Position numbers and translations under genes: made by a program
NCBI GenBank assembly: GCA_029550525.1
Contig: JAKPHF010000060.1
Location: 1 to 55,657, forward strand
Source of the DNA: Planctomycetota bacterium
GTDB lineage: Bacteria; Planctomycetota; Phycisphaerae; UBA1845; PWPN01
DNA length: 55,657 nt
Reading direction: 5' to 3'
The notes under the pieces: model-generated
The model's database searches: none
What the model saw: the letters and a program-made list of their open reading frames with translations, nothing else
What the model was told of the DNA's origin: nothing
Shown: in pieces, positions 9,901-16,858 of the stretch
Numbering within the stretch: position 1 is the stretch's first letter
Layout: each line of letters opens with the position of its first letter

Positions 9901-10962
9901 CAGACCGGTGCGATGCTTTTCGAGCTCGGCGATCTGGCGTTCTTTGAGCGCTTCGATGCGACTGACTTCGGTGGCGCGCTTGTGGAGGGCTTTTTCGTTC
10001 AGATGATCGAACCGCTCGCGCTGGGTCTGAACGTGGCGGTCCACGGCAACCCGAGCCTCCTGCAGCGTGCGCTCGAGGTGACTCGCGCTTTCGCCCAGCC
10101 GTGCTTGCGCCAGCTTACTCAGCGTTCGCCAGCCGGCGACGGATATGACGATTCCCAGCGCACCGGCTACTGGACCAGTTACCAGGAACGAGAACGTTTC
10201 GGGGACCGCCAATGACAACGCGGCCGCAAGCGCCAACAGGCTGCCGCAAATCACGACGGCCAGGCCCACCGGGGCCAGTCCCGTCACCAGTCGCGGCAGC
10301 GTCATGCGCTCCAGGTGGTCCAACTGCTCGAGGCATTGGGCGTACAGCGCCTCCATGTGTTCGGCAGGTGACTCCTCGCTCGCCGGCTCGGTCGGCTCGG
10401 ATGGACGCGCATCCGCCGCCGCAGCCGCGGGCCGATAGCCGAAGTGGTGGAGCAGCCAGTCAGCCCGCGCTTGCACGTTGTCCAGGCGGTGCATCAGTTT
10501 CGGGGCGTCGTTTTCGAACGTCTCCCGATCGCGCTGAATCTGTTCCCGCTCGGCCTCGCACACGCTCTCGGCCAGCCAGGCGTCCTGCTCAGCCTGCTTG
10601 CGGACCTCGCGCAAAGCGGTTTCGGTGTCGTCCGTTACTTTTTGGCAGCGTTTTCGGTACTCGAAGTCCAGCGTGGTTAACTGGGCTTCGTGTTGTGCCC
10701 GGGCTTGGGAGAGTTGCTCGCGCAGTTTGTCGCTTTGCTCGCGATCGGCAGAGCGATATTCCTCTTCGAGTCGCTCGATCAGCGTGCCATATTTCCGATC
10801 GAGCCGCTCGCGAGCCGATGCGTACTCTTTTTCGAGCCGGGCGTTCTCCGGCTCGGCGACCTCCGCCGACAACTCAATGAAAGCACGCAAGGCCTCACGC
10901 TGCAGCGCGAGCTGGTTCTTGCGGATGACGGAATCGAGTGTCGAAGCGGTTGGTTCGTGCAT
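6979..10962 (-). CDS. Membrane FtsK/EccC-like ATPase with coiled coils
   Basis: A 1327-aa protein. Residues about 40-165 and 290-445 are charged, heptad-rich coiled coils flanking two membrane helices (about 226-252 and 259-278). Three FtsK-like modules follow. Module 1 (about 490-730) has lost its P-loop (AGSKTRGAA). Module 2 (about 765-1010) is intact, with Walker A GKTGSGKS at 791-798, the FtsK-typical YLIDFKKGVEF, and Walker B LLVVDEF at 894-900. Module 3 (about 1065-1300) is again degenerate (IGQRDDASL). A membrane hairpin plus tandem FtsK modules recalls EccC/EssC of type VII secretion, and two small W-x-D proteins in the same operon support that reading. Coiled coils around the membrane hairpin are not typical of EccC. 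It starts 2 nt after the previous stop, so translation is probably coupled. Predicted role: motor for exporting W-x-D partners. A DNA-handling role cannot be excluded. Confidence 0.85.
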   Translation of the reverse strand: MHEPTASTLDSVIRKNQLALQREALRAFIELSAEVAEPENARLEKEYASARERLDRKYGTLIERLEEEYRSADREQSDKLREQLSQARAQHEAQLTTLDFEYRKRCQKVTDDTETALREVRKQAEQDAWLAESVCEAEREQIQRDRETFENDAPKLMHRLDNVQARADWLLHHFGYRPAAAAADARPSEPTEPASEESPAEHMEALYAQCLEQLDHLERMTLPRLVTGLAPVGLAVVICGSLLALAAALSLAVPETFSFLVTGPVAGALGIVISVAGWRTLSKLAQARLGESASHLERTLQEARVAVDRHVQTQRERFDHLNEKALHKRATEVSRIEALKERQIAELEKHRTGLLARLEDTYLKAKADFSQRRDSEVGQIDEQGHRAIADLRRDYEHRLARLADRRTRQLAALDRKHAAARNALDEKWREGLDRIHQLIEQATRLRQSAPDWDDPSWQDWRPHKQFTPAIRFGEWSIDMSRLAPCVRQRLALNNDGAAAAWGSSPIRVPAVLELPDRGSLFVQAGSKTRGAAVAALQAAMVRLLTSLPPGRVHFTIIDPVGLGENFAGFMHLADYDDALVGGRIWTEKVHIEQRLGDLTAHMENVIQKYLRNEYETIDAYNVQAGELAEPYRFLVIADFPANFSEEAIHRLTSIVSSGPRCGVYTLIAQDTRLPLPPGCHVEDLQTGSVHVADDDGGGFAWQDDILRRFPLQLDVPPDQDRLTRLMHSVGQAAGRAKRVEVPFDFITPPADQLWSADSRQEIRVPVGRTGAVRLQELRLGRGVAQHALIAGKTGSGKSTLLHVLITNLVLWYSPDEVEFYLIDFKKGVEFKTYATHQLPHARAIAIESDREFGLSVLHRLDAEMSHRGELFRAAGVQDLPAYRDATGRKMPRTLLVVDEFQIFFSEDDKIAQDAAILLDRLVRQGRAFGIHVILGSQTLGGTSGLARSTIGQMAVRIALQCSEVDSQLILDDGNSAARLLSRPGEAIYNDAGGLLQGNSPFQTAWLSDETRDGYLDRVTALARERANVGETIVFEGNAPADLRRNRMLMDLLRNGCDRSAAGRKPQEAAMFWLGEAVAIKDPTAAVLRRLSGANVLLIGQRDDASLAIMSAGMIGLAAQHAPSDARFVILDGGSPDSPQMLQQIAAILPHECKHVEYRNVPDSITELATELRRRQAEGTPADPSIYVLIHGLQRYRVLRKSEDAFSFSFNSGEEDKPPATDKLFAEILREGPAVGIHVIAWADTPATVERTFERQTLREFDNRVLFQMSAADSSNLIDSPLANRLGFYRALFFSEEQGLLEKFRPYSLPDRDLLEEVRAQFARSRTA

Positions 10963-10964
10963 GG

Positions 10965-11171
10965 CTACTCGCAGTCGTGACGGAGGATGGTCAAAACCGT
11001 CTCCAGGTGAACCATGGCGTCGTGGGCGGCCCGCACGCGTGCGATGAGCGGCTCGACGAACTCGTCGCCGTACTTGCGGGCGGCCTCATCCTGCCAATAG
11101 CGACGGGTCTCGTCCCAAGCGATCCGGAAATCCTTCTCTGCCCGCTTGAGCCGATTGTGGGCGGAGTTCAT
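10965..11171 (-). CDS. Small W-x-D (WXG100-like) protein B
   Basis: A 68-aa helical protein with no signal peptide or membrane helix. It carries W-Q-D-E-A-A-R-K-Y-G-D-E-F in its first half, followed by a conserved-looking EPL turn and a second helix: the helix-turn-helix layout of WXG100 proteins with Asp in place of Gly. The 90-aa protein at the start of the same operon has the parallel pattern W-R-D-Q-E-Q-R-R-F-F-Q-E-F. The gene sits between the coiled-coil protein and the ATPase, with 2-nt gaps on both sides, so all are co-translated. At 68 residues it is shorter than most WXG100 proteins. I infer that it is a substrate or structural partner of the ATPase. Confidence 0.75.
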   Translation of the reverse strand: MNSAHNRLKRAEKDFRIAWDETRRYWQDEAARKYGDEFVEPLIARVRAAHDAMVHLETVLTILRHDCE

Positions 11172-11173
11172 GC

Positions 11174-11824
11174 TCACGAGTCGGTCTCCTGTGTGCTGCT
11201 CTCCGGTGGCGGCTCTTCGGTAGAGGCGTGACCGGACGATGCCGCCGGTGTATCCGGAGCCGGCTCGGTGGCCGGCGTACCGACACCCGTTCGAGCCATG
11301 GACGGCAGGCCTTCCGTTTCGGGGGCAGGCGCGGACGGCGGAGCCAGTGCCACATACGCTTCCAGCGATTCCGTCATGCGGTCGAGCCAAGCCAGGCCGT
11401 TGGCGACATCGACGTCCAGCGCGTGGTTGAGCGCCTGCAGCAATCCCTTGTATTCGAATACCTGCTCCTCGAGCTGGCGTATCCATCGTACGGTGTTGGC
11501 CGACTTGCGGTGTGCCTCTTCGAGGCGCCGCTGAGCGAGCGCGACGGCTTTTTCCTCGTCCACGCACGAAAGGCGTGCGCCCAACGTGCCGGCCTGCAGT
11601 TGTTTTTGCAGCAAAGCCATCTTGGCCAGCCGATGCTGCTCACCGCGCTTGCGGATTTCCGACTGCCAGTGGCGGCGGCGATCGTCGCTGAGCCACATGC
11701 CGTGCCGCTGGAGGTCGGCGTCGGCTTCGGCGAGCGCGCTTCGCGCAGCCTCGGCGAGCTTGCACACGGCGATGCGGAACGCCTTGAGGGCCTCAATGGA
11801 TTGGACGTTGGCGCCGAGAGCCAT
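11174..11824 (-). CDS. Coiled-coil protein with disordered Pro-rich tail
   Basis: A 216-aa protein that I cannot assign to a named family. Residues 1-155 are strongly helical and charged, with two Trp near the turn (GMWLSDDRRRHW) and a long heptad-like stretch. The last 55 residues are rich in Pro, Ser, Thr and Glu and look disordered. There is no signal peptide and no membrane helix. It lies between the two W-x-D genes and is probably co-transcribed, 71 bp after the first and 2 bp before the second. Candidate roles are a chaperone or adaptor for the W-x-D proteins, or a larger helical-hairpin substrate. All of this is inference from position. Confidence 0.75.
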   Translation of the reverse strand: MALGANVQSIEALKAFRIAVCKLAEAARSALAEADADLQRHGMWLSDDRRRHWQSEIRKRGEQHRLAKMALLQKQLQAGTLGARLSCVDEEKAVALAQRRLEEAHRKSANTVRWIRQLEEQVFEYKGLLQALNHALDVDVANGLAWLDRMTESLEAYVALAPPSAPAPETEGLPSMARTGVGTPATEPAPDTPAASSGHASTEEPPPESSTQETDS

Positions 11825-11895
11825 GAGCGTGTTCCGTCAAGACAATGTGGGCACCACCCACGCCGTGCATCACCGGCCGGACCTGGTGCGGTTCG

Positions 11896-12168
11896 TCAGT
11901 GTTGCTGCAAGTAATTCTCCACGTGAGCCGCCTTTTTGGCGAGGAACTGCACGTGGACATCCGCGGATTCGAGGAAACGGTTGAGTGTCTTGACCGTCTG
12001 CTCGAATTCCTGGAAGAATCGCCGCTGTTCCTGGTCGCGCCAGGTTTTCTCCAGGCCCATCATCCGGGCGTGCAGCCCGGCCATGAGTCCCCGCAATTCG
12101 GTGCTGAAGCGGGCGAGATCCTGGGCAAATCGCCGCAGTTCGGACGGATCGACATTCGCCTGGGCCAT
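11896..12168 (-). CDS. WXG100-like (W-x-D) protein A
   Basis: A 90-aa, fully helical protein close to the usual WXG100 length of about 100. The central turn reads LEKTWRDQEQRRFFQEF, so WXG becomes WRD, followed by the aromatic spacing typical of the superfamily. A helical second half ends HVENYLQQH. I chose the ATG at 12168 (MAQANVDPSELRRF) because GGAGC lies about 6 nt upstream; a longer frame to 12216 has no support. It is the first gene of the operon that ends in the FtsK/EccC-like ATPase. WXG100 proteins are secreted as dimers by type VII systems, so this is the likely export substrate. No EccB, EccD, mycosin, EsaA or EssB homologue is in the window. Confidence 0.82.
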   Translation of the reverse strand: MAQANVDPSELRRFAQDLARFSTELRGLMAGLHARMMGLEKTWRDQEQRRFFQEFEQTVKTLNRFLESADVHVQFLAKKAAHVENYLQQH

Positions 12169-12206
12169 GGTTGCTCCGTTCGGGTTGGGGTCGTCGCGTT
12201 GCTTTC

Positions 12207-12250
12207 GGTGCCGCACGCGGCACCGCTAAACGGACGCGACACCGCTAAAC
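12207..12250 (-). repeat. 19-bp tandem repeat plus hairpin upstream of W-x-D operon
   Basis: On the minus strand the unit GTTTAGCGGTGTCGCGTCC (12250-12232) is followed at once by GTTTAGCGGTGCCGCGTGC (12231-12213), 17 of 19 bases alike. A 7-bp hairpin (GGTGCCG / CGGCACC, 12207-12224) overlaps the second unit. The element lies after potD and about 45-82 nt before the first W-x-D gene. It may be an operator, a potD terminator, or a short dispersed repeat. Confidence 0.55.
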
Positions 12251-12274
12251 ACTACGCATTCAACATCCCATCCT

Positions 12275-13333
12275 CTATCTCGATTTTACCGCCGTCCAGA
12301 CCTCGTCATAGAGACGAGTGTGCGGGCCCATGTCCTCGAGATATTCCATGGTGCCCAACAGTTCTTCGTCCGGATAAATGGTTTTGTTCTCCCGATCCTC
12401 TTTATTGATCAGGGGTAACGACTCGGCATTGGGCGTGGCGTAGCGGTTGAAGTTGCTCAGCGCCGCCCCTGTCTGGGCGTCCAAAATCCAATCAATGAAT
12501 TGGTAGGCGCCATCGAGATTGGGTGCGTGAGCGGGGATGGTCATGGCGTCCACCCAGATGATGGTGCCCTCGCGGGGCAGGATGAAATCGACGTTGGGGT
12601 CCTCTTCCGTCGCTCGAATGGCGTCGCCGCTGTAGACGATGGCCAGGACGGCGTCGCCGGAGACGACCTTGTTCTTGCCGCCGACCCCCGGCTCGAAGCC
12701 GAGCAGTTGGGGGCTCTTCTTGGTGGCGGCGAGCAGTTCGCCGGCCGCCCGCAACTCGCCGGGATCGGCCGTGTTGACCGACTTGCCCTGGTACTTCAGA
12801 GCCGCCGCCATCATGTCACGCATGGAGTCGATGAGCGTGAAACGACCGGGCTGACGAGCGGGATCGAAGATCATGGCCCAGGTGGGTTGCATGTCGGCGA
12901 TCTTGTCCTTGCGGTACATGAGCCCCATGGTTCCCCACTGATAGGGCAGGCTGTACTTGCCTTCGGGGTCGTAGCTCGGCCGGGCAAATCGCTCCATGAC
13001 GTTCTTGCTGTTGGGTATCCGCTCGCGATCGAGCGGCTGAATGAGGTTCAGCTTGGCCAGGACGGGAATGATGTGATCGGACGCGACAACGACGTCATAC
13101 TGCTTCGTGCCGCCGGCCTGTTGGAGCTTGGCGACCATGTCCTCGGTGGCCTCGTATTCGTCGAGGCGCACCTCCAGGCCGGTCCGCTTCTGGAAGTCGG
13201 CCAGCATGGCGCGGTCAATGTACTCCGACCACATGAGCACGTTGACCTGGTTGCGAGGGGCGGGTTTCGAGCAGCCCAGGACCACGCCGCACAGCACGGT
13301 GAGTAAGACGAGCAGACGCATTCGACGCATCAT
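12275..13333 (-). CDS. potD: Spermidine/putrescine-binding lipoprotein PotD
   Basis: The periplasmic substrate-binding protein of a polyamine ABC importer. The 352-aa protein has a lipoprotein signal (MMRRMRLLVLLTVLCGVVLGC) with lipobox VLGC. It matches PotD/PotF-type proteins through NVLMWSEYID at the mature N-terminus, LPYQWGTMGLMYRKDKI, and the late segment GAYQFIDWILD. The start codons sit inside the potC stop (4-nt ATGA overlap), with AGGAG just upstream, so translation is coupled. A much longer frame upstream is an antisense or overlap artefact. It is last in the potABCD order. Polyamine class is likely, but the exact ligand cannot be read from the sequence. Confidence 0.92.
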   Translation of the reverse strand: MMRRMRLLVLLTVLCGVVLGCSKPAPRNQVNVLMWSEYIDRAMLADFQKRTGLEVRLDEYEATEDMVAKLQQAGGTKQYDVVVASDHIIPVLAKLNLIQPLDRERIPNSKNVMERFARPSYDPEGKYSLPYQWGTMGLMYRKDKIADMQPTWAMIFDPARQPGRFTLIDSMRDMMAAALKYQGKSVNTADPGELRAAGELLAATKKSPQLLGFEPGVGGKNKVVSGDAVLAIVYSGDAIRATEEDPNVDFILPREGTIIWVDAMTIPAHAPNLDGAYQFIDWILDAQTGAALSNFNRYATPNAESLPLINKEDRENKTIYPDEELLGTMEYLEDMGPHTRLYDEVWTAVKSR

Positions 13334-14136
13334 TTGGACTCCTTGGCGAGCCAGGTCATTCGTTCCAGGCCCAGGACCAGCAGGACGGTGACGAGGAAGA
13401 TCAACGTAGACAATGCGTGGATCTCGGGCGACAGTCCGCGGCGGAGCGAACCGTAGATCAGGATGGGCAAGGTCTGCGACTCGGGCCCGGCGGTGAAGAA
13501 GCTGATCACAAAGTCGTCGAGCGACAACGTGAAGGCGAGCATGGCTCCGGCGACGATGCCGGGCATGAGCAGGGGAATCATGACGCGGCGGAGCAGGCCG
13601 GGCGTGTCGGCATAGAGGTCGCGGGCGGCTTCCTCGATGTGTGGCCCGATGCTGGCCAGACGGCTCCGCACGACGAGGGCGACAAACGCGACCTGAAAGG
13701 TCACGTGGGCGACGATCATGGCGGGCAGGCCCAACTCGAACATGGGCGAGAGTACGCGGAGTACGCTGAAGGCCACTACGAGAGCGGCCGCGAAGATGAT
13801 GTCCGGCGTGACGACGGGCAGGTAGACGGCCAGGTCCAGGTAGCGGCGGACCCATCGGGGCCAGGGGAATCGCGACATGCCGATGGCCAGCGCGGTCCCC
13901 AGCACGGTTGCGATCAGTGTGGAGATTGCCGCAAGGACAAGCGTGTTGCGAGCCGCTTCGAGCACGTGCTCGTTGCCGAACAGTCGAGTGTACCACGCGA
14001 ACGTGAAGCCTCGCCAGGTAAAACCGTGTCGGCCCCTGTTCACCGAGGCGACGGCGACGGCCAACATCGGCACGTAGAGAAAAGCCAACGTGCCCAGAGC
14101 GAGCCACGTGATCCAGCGAGGCAGGCGGTGATTCAT
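13330..14136 (-). CDS. potC: Polyamine ABC transporter permease PotC
   Basis: A 268-aa inner-membrane permease with six predicted helices. The EAA loop that docks the ATPase is visible (EEAARDLYADTPGLLRRVMI). It is the second permease of the polyamine importer. It overlaps potB and potD by 4 nt at each end (ATGA), so it is part of one tightly coupled transcript. Typical length, no oddities. Confidence 0.93.
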   Translation of the reverse strand: MNHRLPRWITWLALGTLAFLYVPMLAVAVASVNRGRHGFTWRGFTFAWYTRLFGNEHVLEAARNTLVLAAISTLIATVLGTALAIGMSRFPWPRWVRRYLDLAVYLPVVTPDIIFAAALVVAFSVLRVLSPMFELGLPAMIVAHVTFQVAFVALVVRSRLASIGPHIEEAARDLYADTPGLLRRVMIPLLMPGIVAGAMLAFTLSLDDFVISFFTAGPESQTLPILIYGSLRRGLSPEIHALSTLIFLVTVLLVLGLERMTWLAKESK

Positions 14137-15041
14137 ACCGGGTCCACCTCCCGTCCGCGCCTTCGTAGCAGGAACAGCCCCGCCAGCGTCAGCACCATCA
14201 GCACGAGGCTGACGGCAGCGCCGAAGGGCCAGTCGCGGCTGGAGCCGAACTGCATCTGGATGAGGTTGCCCACCAGCATGTAGTTGCCTCCACCCAACAG
14301 ATCGGGCACGAGGAACACGCCCATGGCGGGGATGAACGTCAATACAATGGCCACGCTGAGCCCGGGAATCGTCTGGGGCAGGATGGCGTGGCTGAAGACG
14401 CGCAACTTGTTACCGTACAGATCGCGGGCCGCTTCGACGAGAGACCAGTCGAGCCGTTCGACGCTCGTGTAGAGCGGCAGCACGGCGAAGGGCAGAAAGC
14501 TGCTGATCATGCCGATGTAGACGGCGCCCGGGCCGGGATACAGCCCGGCGTCGCTCGGGATCAGGCCCAGCCAGGCGGCCAGCCGAGCCGGCGGCATGTC
14601 CTTGGACAGAACCAGCATCCAGGCATATGTGCGGATGACCAGGTTAGTGCAGAAGGGCACGATGACCAGTGCCAACCAGAGATAGCGCGTGCGCGGCGAG
14701 CGGGCGGCGACGAAGAAGGCCAGCGGATACGCCAGCACGATTGACAGTACGGTCGTGACCAAGGCCACGACGAAGCTGCGCCGCAGGATGATCAGGTAAT
14801 AGTGCTCGGACAAACTCAGCGTGTCGAAGCCGGCCAGACGCCGGAAGTTGCCCAGCGACACCTGCCAGATGATCTGGCCATACTCGCCGCGTTGAGCAAA
14901 GCCCAAGGCCGCGAGCACCAGGCAGGGCAGCAGCAGGAACACGGTGAGCCAGCCCACGGGTATGGCGAGCAGCAATCCGCCGCGCAGCCACAGCCGCGGT
15001 TGCGTGGTCAGTTCGCCGTACCAGATGAGCAGTCGTCGCAT
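14133..15041 (-). CDS. potB: Polyamine ABC transporter permease PotB
   Basis: A 302-aa permease starting MRRLLIWYGELTTQPR, with about six helices and an EAA loop (LVEAARDLYGNKLRVFSHAI). It pairs with PotC to form the channel. Upstream in-frame sequence to 15407 is antisense to potA and was excluded. The Shine-Dalgarno site is weak (ACGGAA). Its stop overlaps the potC start by 4 nt, and 76 bp separate it from potA. Length and order (A-B-C-D) are as in classical pot operons. Confidence 0.92.
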   Translation of the reverse strand: MRRLLIWYGELTTQPRLWLRGGLLLAIPVGWLTVFLLLPCLVLAALGFAQRGEYGQIIWQVSLGNFRRLAGFDTLSLSEHYYLIILRRSFVVALVTTVLSIVLAYPLAFFVAARSPRTRYLWLALVIVPFCTNLVIRTYAWMLVLSKDMPPARLAAWLGLIPSDAGLYPGPGAVYIGMISSFLPFAVLPLYTSVERLDWSLVEAARDLYGNKLRVFSHAILPQTIPGLSVAIVLTFIPAMGVFLVPDLLGGGNYMLVGNLIQMQFGSSRDWPFGAAVSLVLMVLTLAGLFLLRRRGREVDPV

Positions 15042-15117
15042 GTTCCGTTCAGTCAAGGGCCAAGGGACAAAACGAGGGATTCGGTTCGCCCTGACGTTTA
15101 CCGGCGTTGCTGTCCTT

Positions 15118-16293
15118 TCAATCCTCGAGGAGGATGAGATTCTCCGGCGGCAACTGGAGCCAGATCTCGTCACCCACGCGCAAGCCGGGCCGCACCGGCG
15201 TGCGGACGCGGAGCGGACCGGGCTCGACGAACAGGTCCATATGATCGCCGCGATAGACCCGTTCGCGGATGCGTCCGCGGATGCCGTTGCACTCAGGCCG
15301 CTGCTCGCACACGTGAATGCGCTCGGGTCGCAAAGCGATGGTGCCTTCGTGATCGGCGGGCCAGTCGGGCGGCGTTGCCGCGTGCAGCGAGCCGACGGCC
15401 GTGGCAAAACAACCGTTTCGCCAGGTGGCGGCCAGCAGGTTGGCCGAGCCGAGGAACTCAGCCACGAAACGGTTGACGGGCCGTTCGTAGACCTCGGCCG
15501 GCGTGCCGATCTGCTCGATCACCCCGTCGCGCATGACGATCACGCGGTCGGAGACGGTCATGGCTTCGTCCTGGTCGTGCGTGACCAGGATGAACGTCTT
15601 GCCCAACTGGCGCTGGAGCCGCCGCAGCTCGAGCTGGACCTCAGCTCGCAGCTTGGCATCCAGCGCGGACATGGGTTCGTCGAGCAGGAGCAGTTCGGGC
15701 TCGTTGACGAGTGCCCGGGCCAGAGCGACGCGCTGTTTCTGGCCACCCGAGAGCTGGTGGGGGTAACGAGAGGCGAATGCTTCCATTTGGAGCATGGCCA
15801 GAGCAGAGGTCACGCGCTGTGCGATCTGGGCCGCGTCGACCCGGCGCGATCGCAGACCGAAGGCGACGTTCTCGAACACGCTCAGATGCGGAAACAGGGC
15901 GTAGTTTTGAAAGACGGTGTTGACCGGCCGGCGATTGGCGGGCAGGTCGGTGATACGGCGGCCGGCAAGCCGGACCTCGCCCGCGTCGGCCCGTTCGAGC
16001 CCGGCGATGATCCGCAGGAGTGTGGTCTTGCCGCAGCCGGAGGGACCCAGGAGCGTCACGAACTCGCCCGCCTGGACGGCAAAGCCGATGTCTCGCAGCA
16101 CGGACTGGCCGTCGAACGCCTTGCAGATGCCCTCGAGGGCCAGATCGCCCGAGTCGGCGGGCGGCTGGAGGGCGCTCGAGGTGTCGCCCGCAGCCGAGCG
16201 GCGGCGGACGCCGGTCGAGCCGCCGGTCAGCAGGCCGCCGATGGCCGCGAATACCAGTTGACCTGAACGCCTGAGCAAGGCTTGCTTCCCCAT
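15118..16293 (-). CDS. potA: Polyamine ABC transporter ATPase PotA
   Basis: The ATP-binding subunit, 391 aa from the chosen start. Seen in order: Walker A GPSGCGKTT (about residues 83-91), Q-loop QNYALFP, signature LSGGQKQR, Walker B LLLLDEP, H-loop THDQDEA, and a C-terminal TOBE-like domain that ends at ILLED. The start ATG 16293 (MGKQALLRR) leaves an unusual 45-residue leader with a hydrophobic, Gly-rich stretch before the ABC domain. No strong Shine-Dalgarno site is visible, so the true start may lie further in. First gene of potABCD. A two-hairpin leader lies about 94 nt upstream. Confidence 0.92.
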   Translation of the reverse strand: MGKQALLRRSGQLVFAAIGGLLTGGSTGVRRRSAAGDTSSALQPPADSGDLALEGICKAFDGQSVLRDIGFAVQAGEFVTLLGPSGCGKTTLLRIIAGLERADAGEVRLAGRRITDLPANRRPVNTVFQNYALFPHLSVFENVAFGLRSRRVDAAQIAQRVTSALAMLQMEAFASRYPHQLSGGQKQRVALARALVNEPELLLLDEPMSALDAKLRAEVQLELRRLQRQLGKTFILVTHDQDEAMTVSDRVIVMRDGVIEQIGTPAEVYERPVNRFVAEFLGSANLLAATWRNGCFATAVGSLHAATPPDWPADHEGTIALRPERIHVCEQRPECNGIRGRIRERVYRGDHMDLFVEPGPLRVRTPVRPGLRVGDEIWLQLPPENLILLED

Positions 16294-16386
16294 TGATCCG
16301 GGCACGGAATCCGTCCGTGACGTCGAATCAGAATAGGGAGAGTCCAGGCGTGCATCAAGCGAATTTCGGCTTACCATGCAGGCAGG

Positions 16387-16426
16387 TCGTCTGTACCACA
16401 ACAGACGAGCCTCCTGTCGAGGAGGC
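16387..16426 (-). promoter_or_regulatory. Two back-to-back hairpins in the potA leader
   Basis: Stem 1 is TCGTCTGT (16387-16394) with ACAGACGA (16401-16408). Stem 2 is GCCTCCT (16409-16415) with AGGAGGC (16420-16426) and a 4-nt loop. They are perfect and touch each other with no spacer, 94-133 nt upstream of potA. Possible leader regulation or a processed RNA; I do not recognise a known riboswitch. The rest of the gap 16294-16858 shows no gene. Confidence 0.45.
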
Positions 16427-16437
16427 AGCCACCGGTC

Positions 16438-16661
16438 TTCAAGCCTCATTCATCCCATCTGGTCTACGCCTGCCGGTCAACGAACTCGTCAGCACAGCCC
16501 TCGCCCACAACCGAAGGCGCCAAACACCTGACCGGTTGATAGCTGATGGCTGACAGCTTTTTCTTGGCTTTCACGGGAGAGGGGAAGAGTTCTGTAGAGC
16601 GGCGGATCGGGAGATTCGTACAAGGTTCGATAATCGCCATCATTCAAGCCTCATTCATCCC
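16438..16661. repeat. 19-bp direct repeat pair in the potA upstream gap
   Basis: TTCAAGCCTCATTCATCCC occurs at 16438-16456 and, identical, at 16643-16661, 205 bp apart. Between them I see no gene; a small frame starting at 16546 has no family resemblance. The pair could be regulator sites or the ends of a small duplication. Confidence 0.6.
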
Positions 16662-16858
16662 GCCGATCCGTGCAGCGGACGTTTGCACACAACCAGACCC
16701 ACATTGTTGTAGTAATGCACGGCAGCGCATTCGCGCGGAGTTGCGGCTCGAGTGTTGTACCCTTGTAAAGAGCCGTATCGCGGAATGCACGCGCGAAGCG
16801 GGAGGTCAACCATGGAAACCGAAGTGGCAGGCTGCGCGGGAATTGGGCGGACTGGTGG

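Noticed and set aside
12500..13306. Plus-strand frame opposite potD
   Set aside because: Shadow of the binding-protein gene; no signal, no motif.
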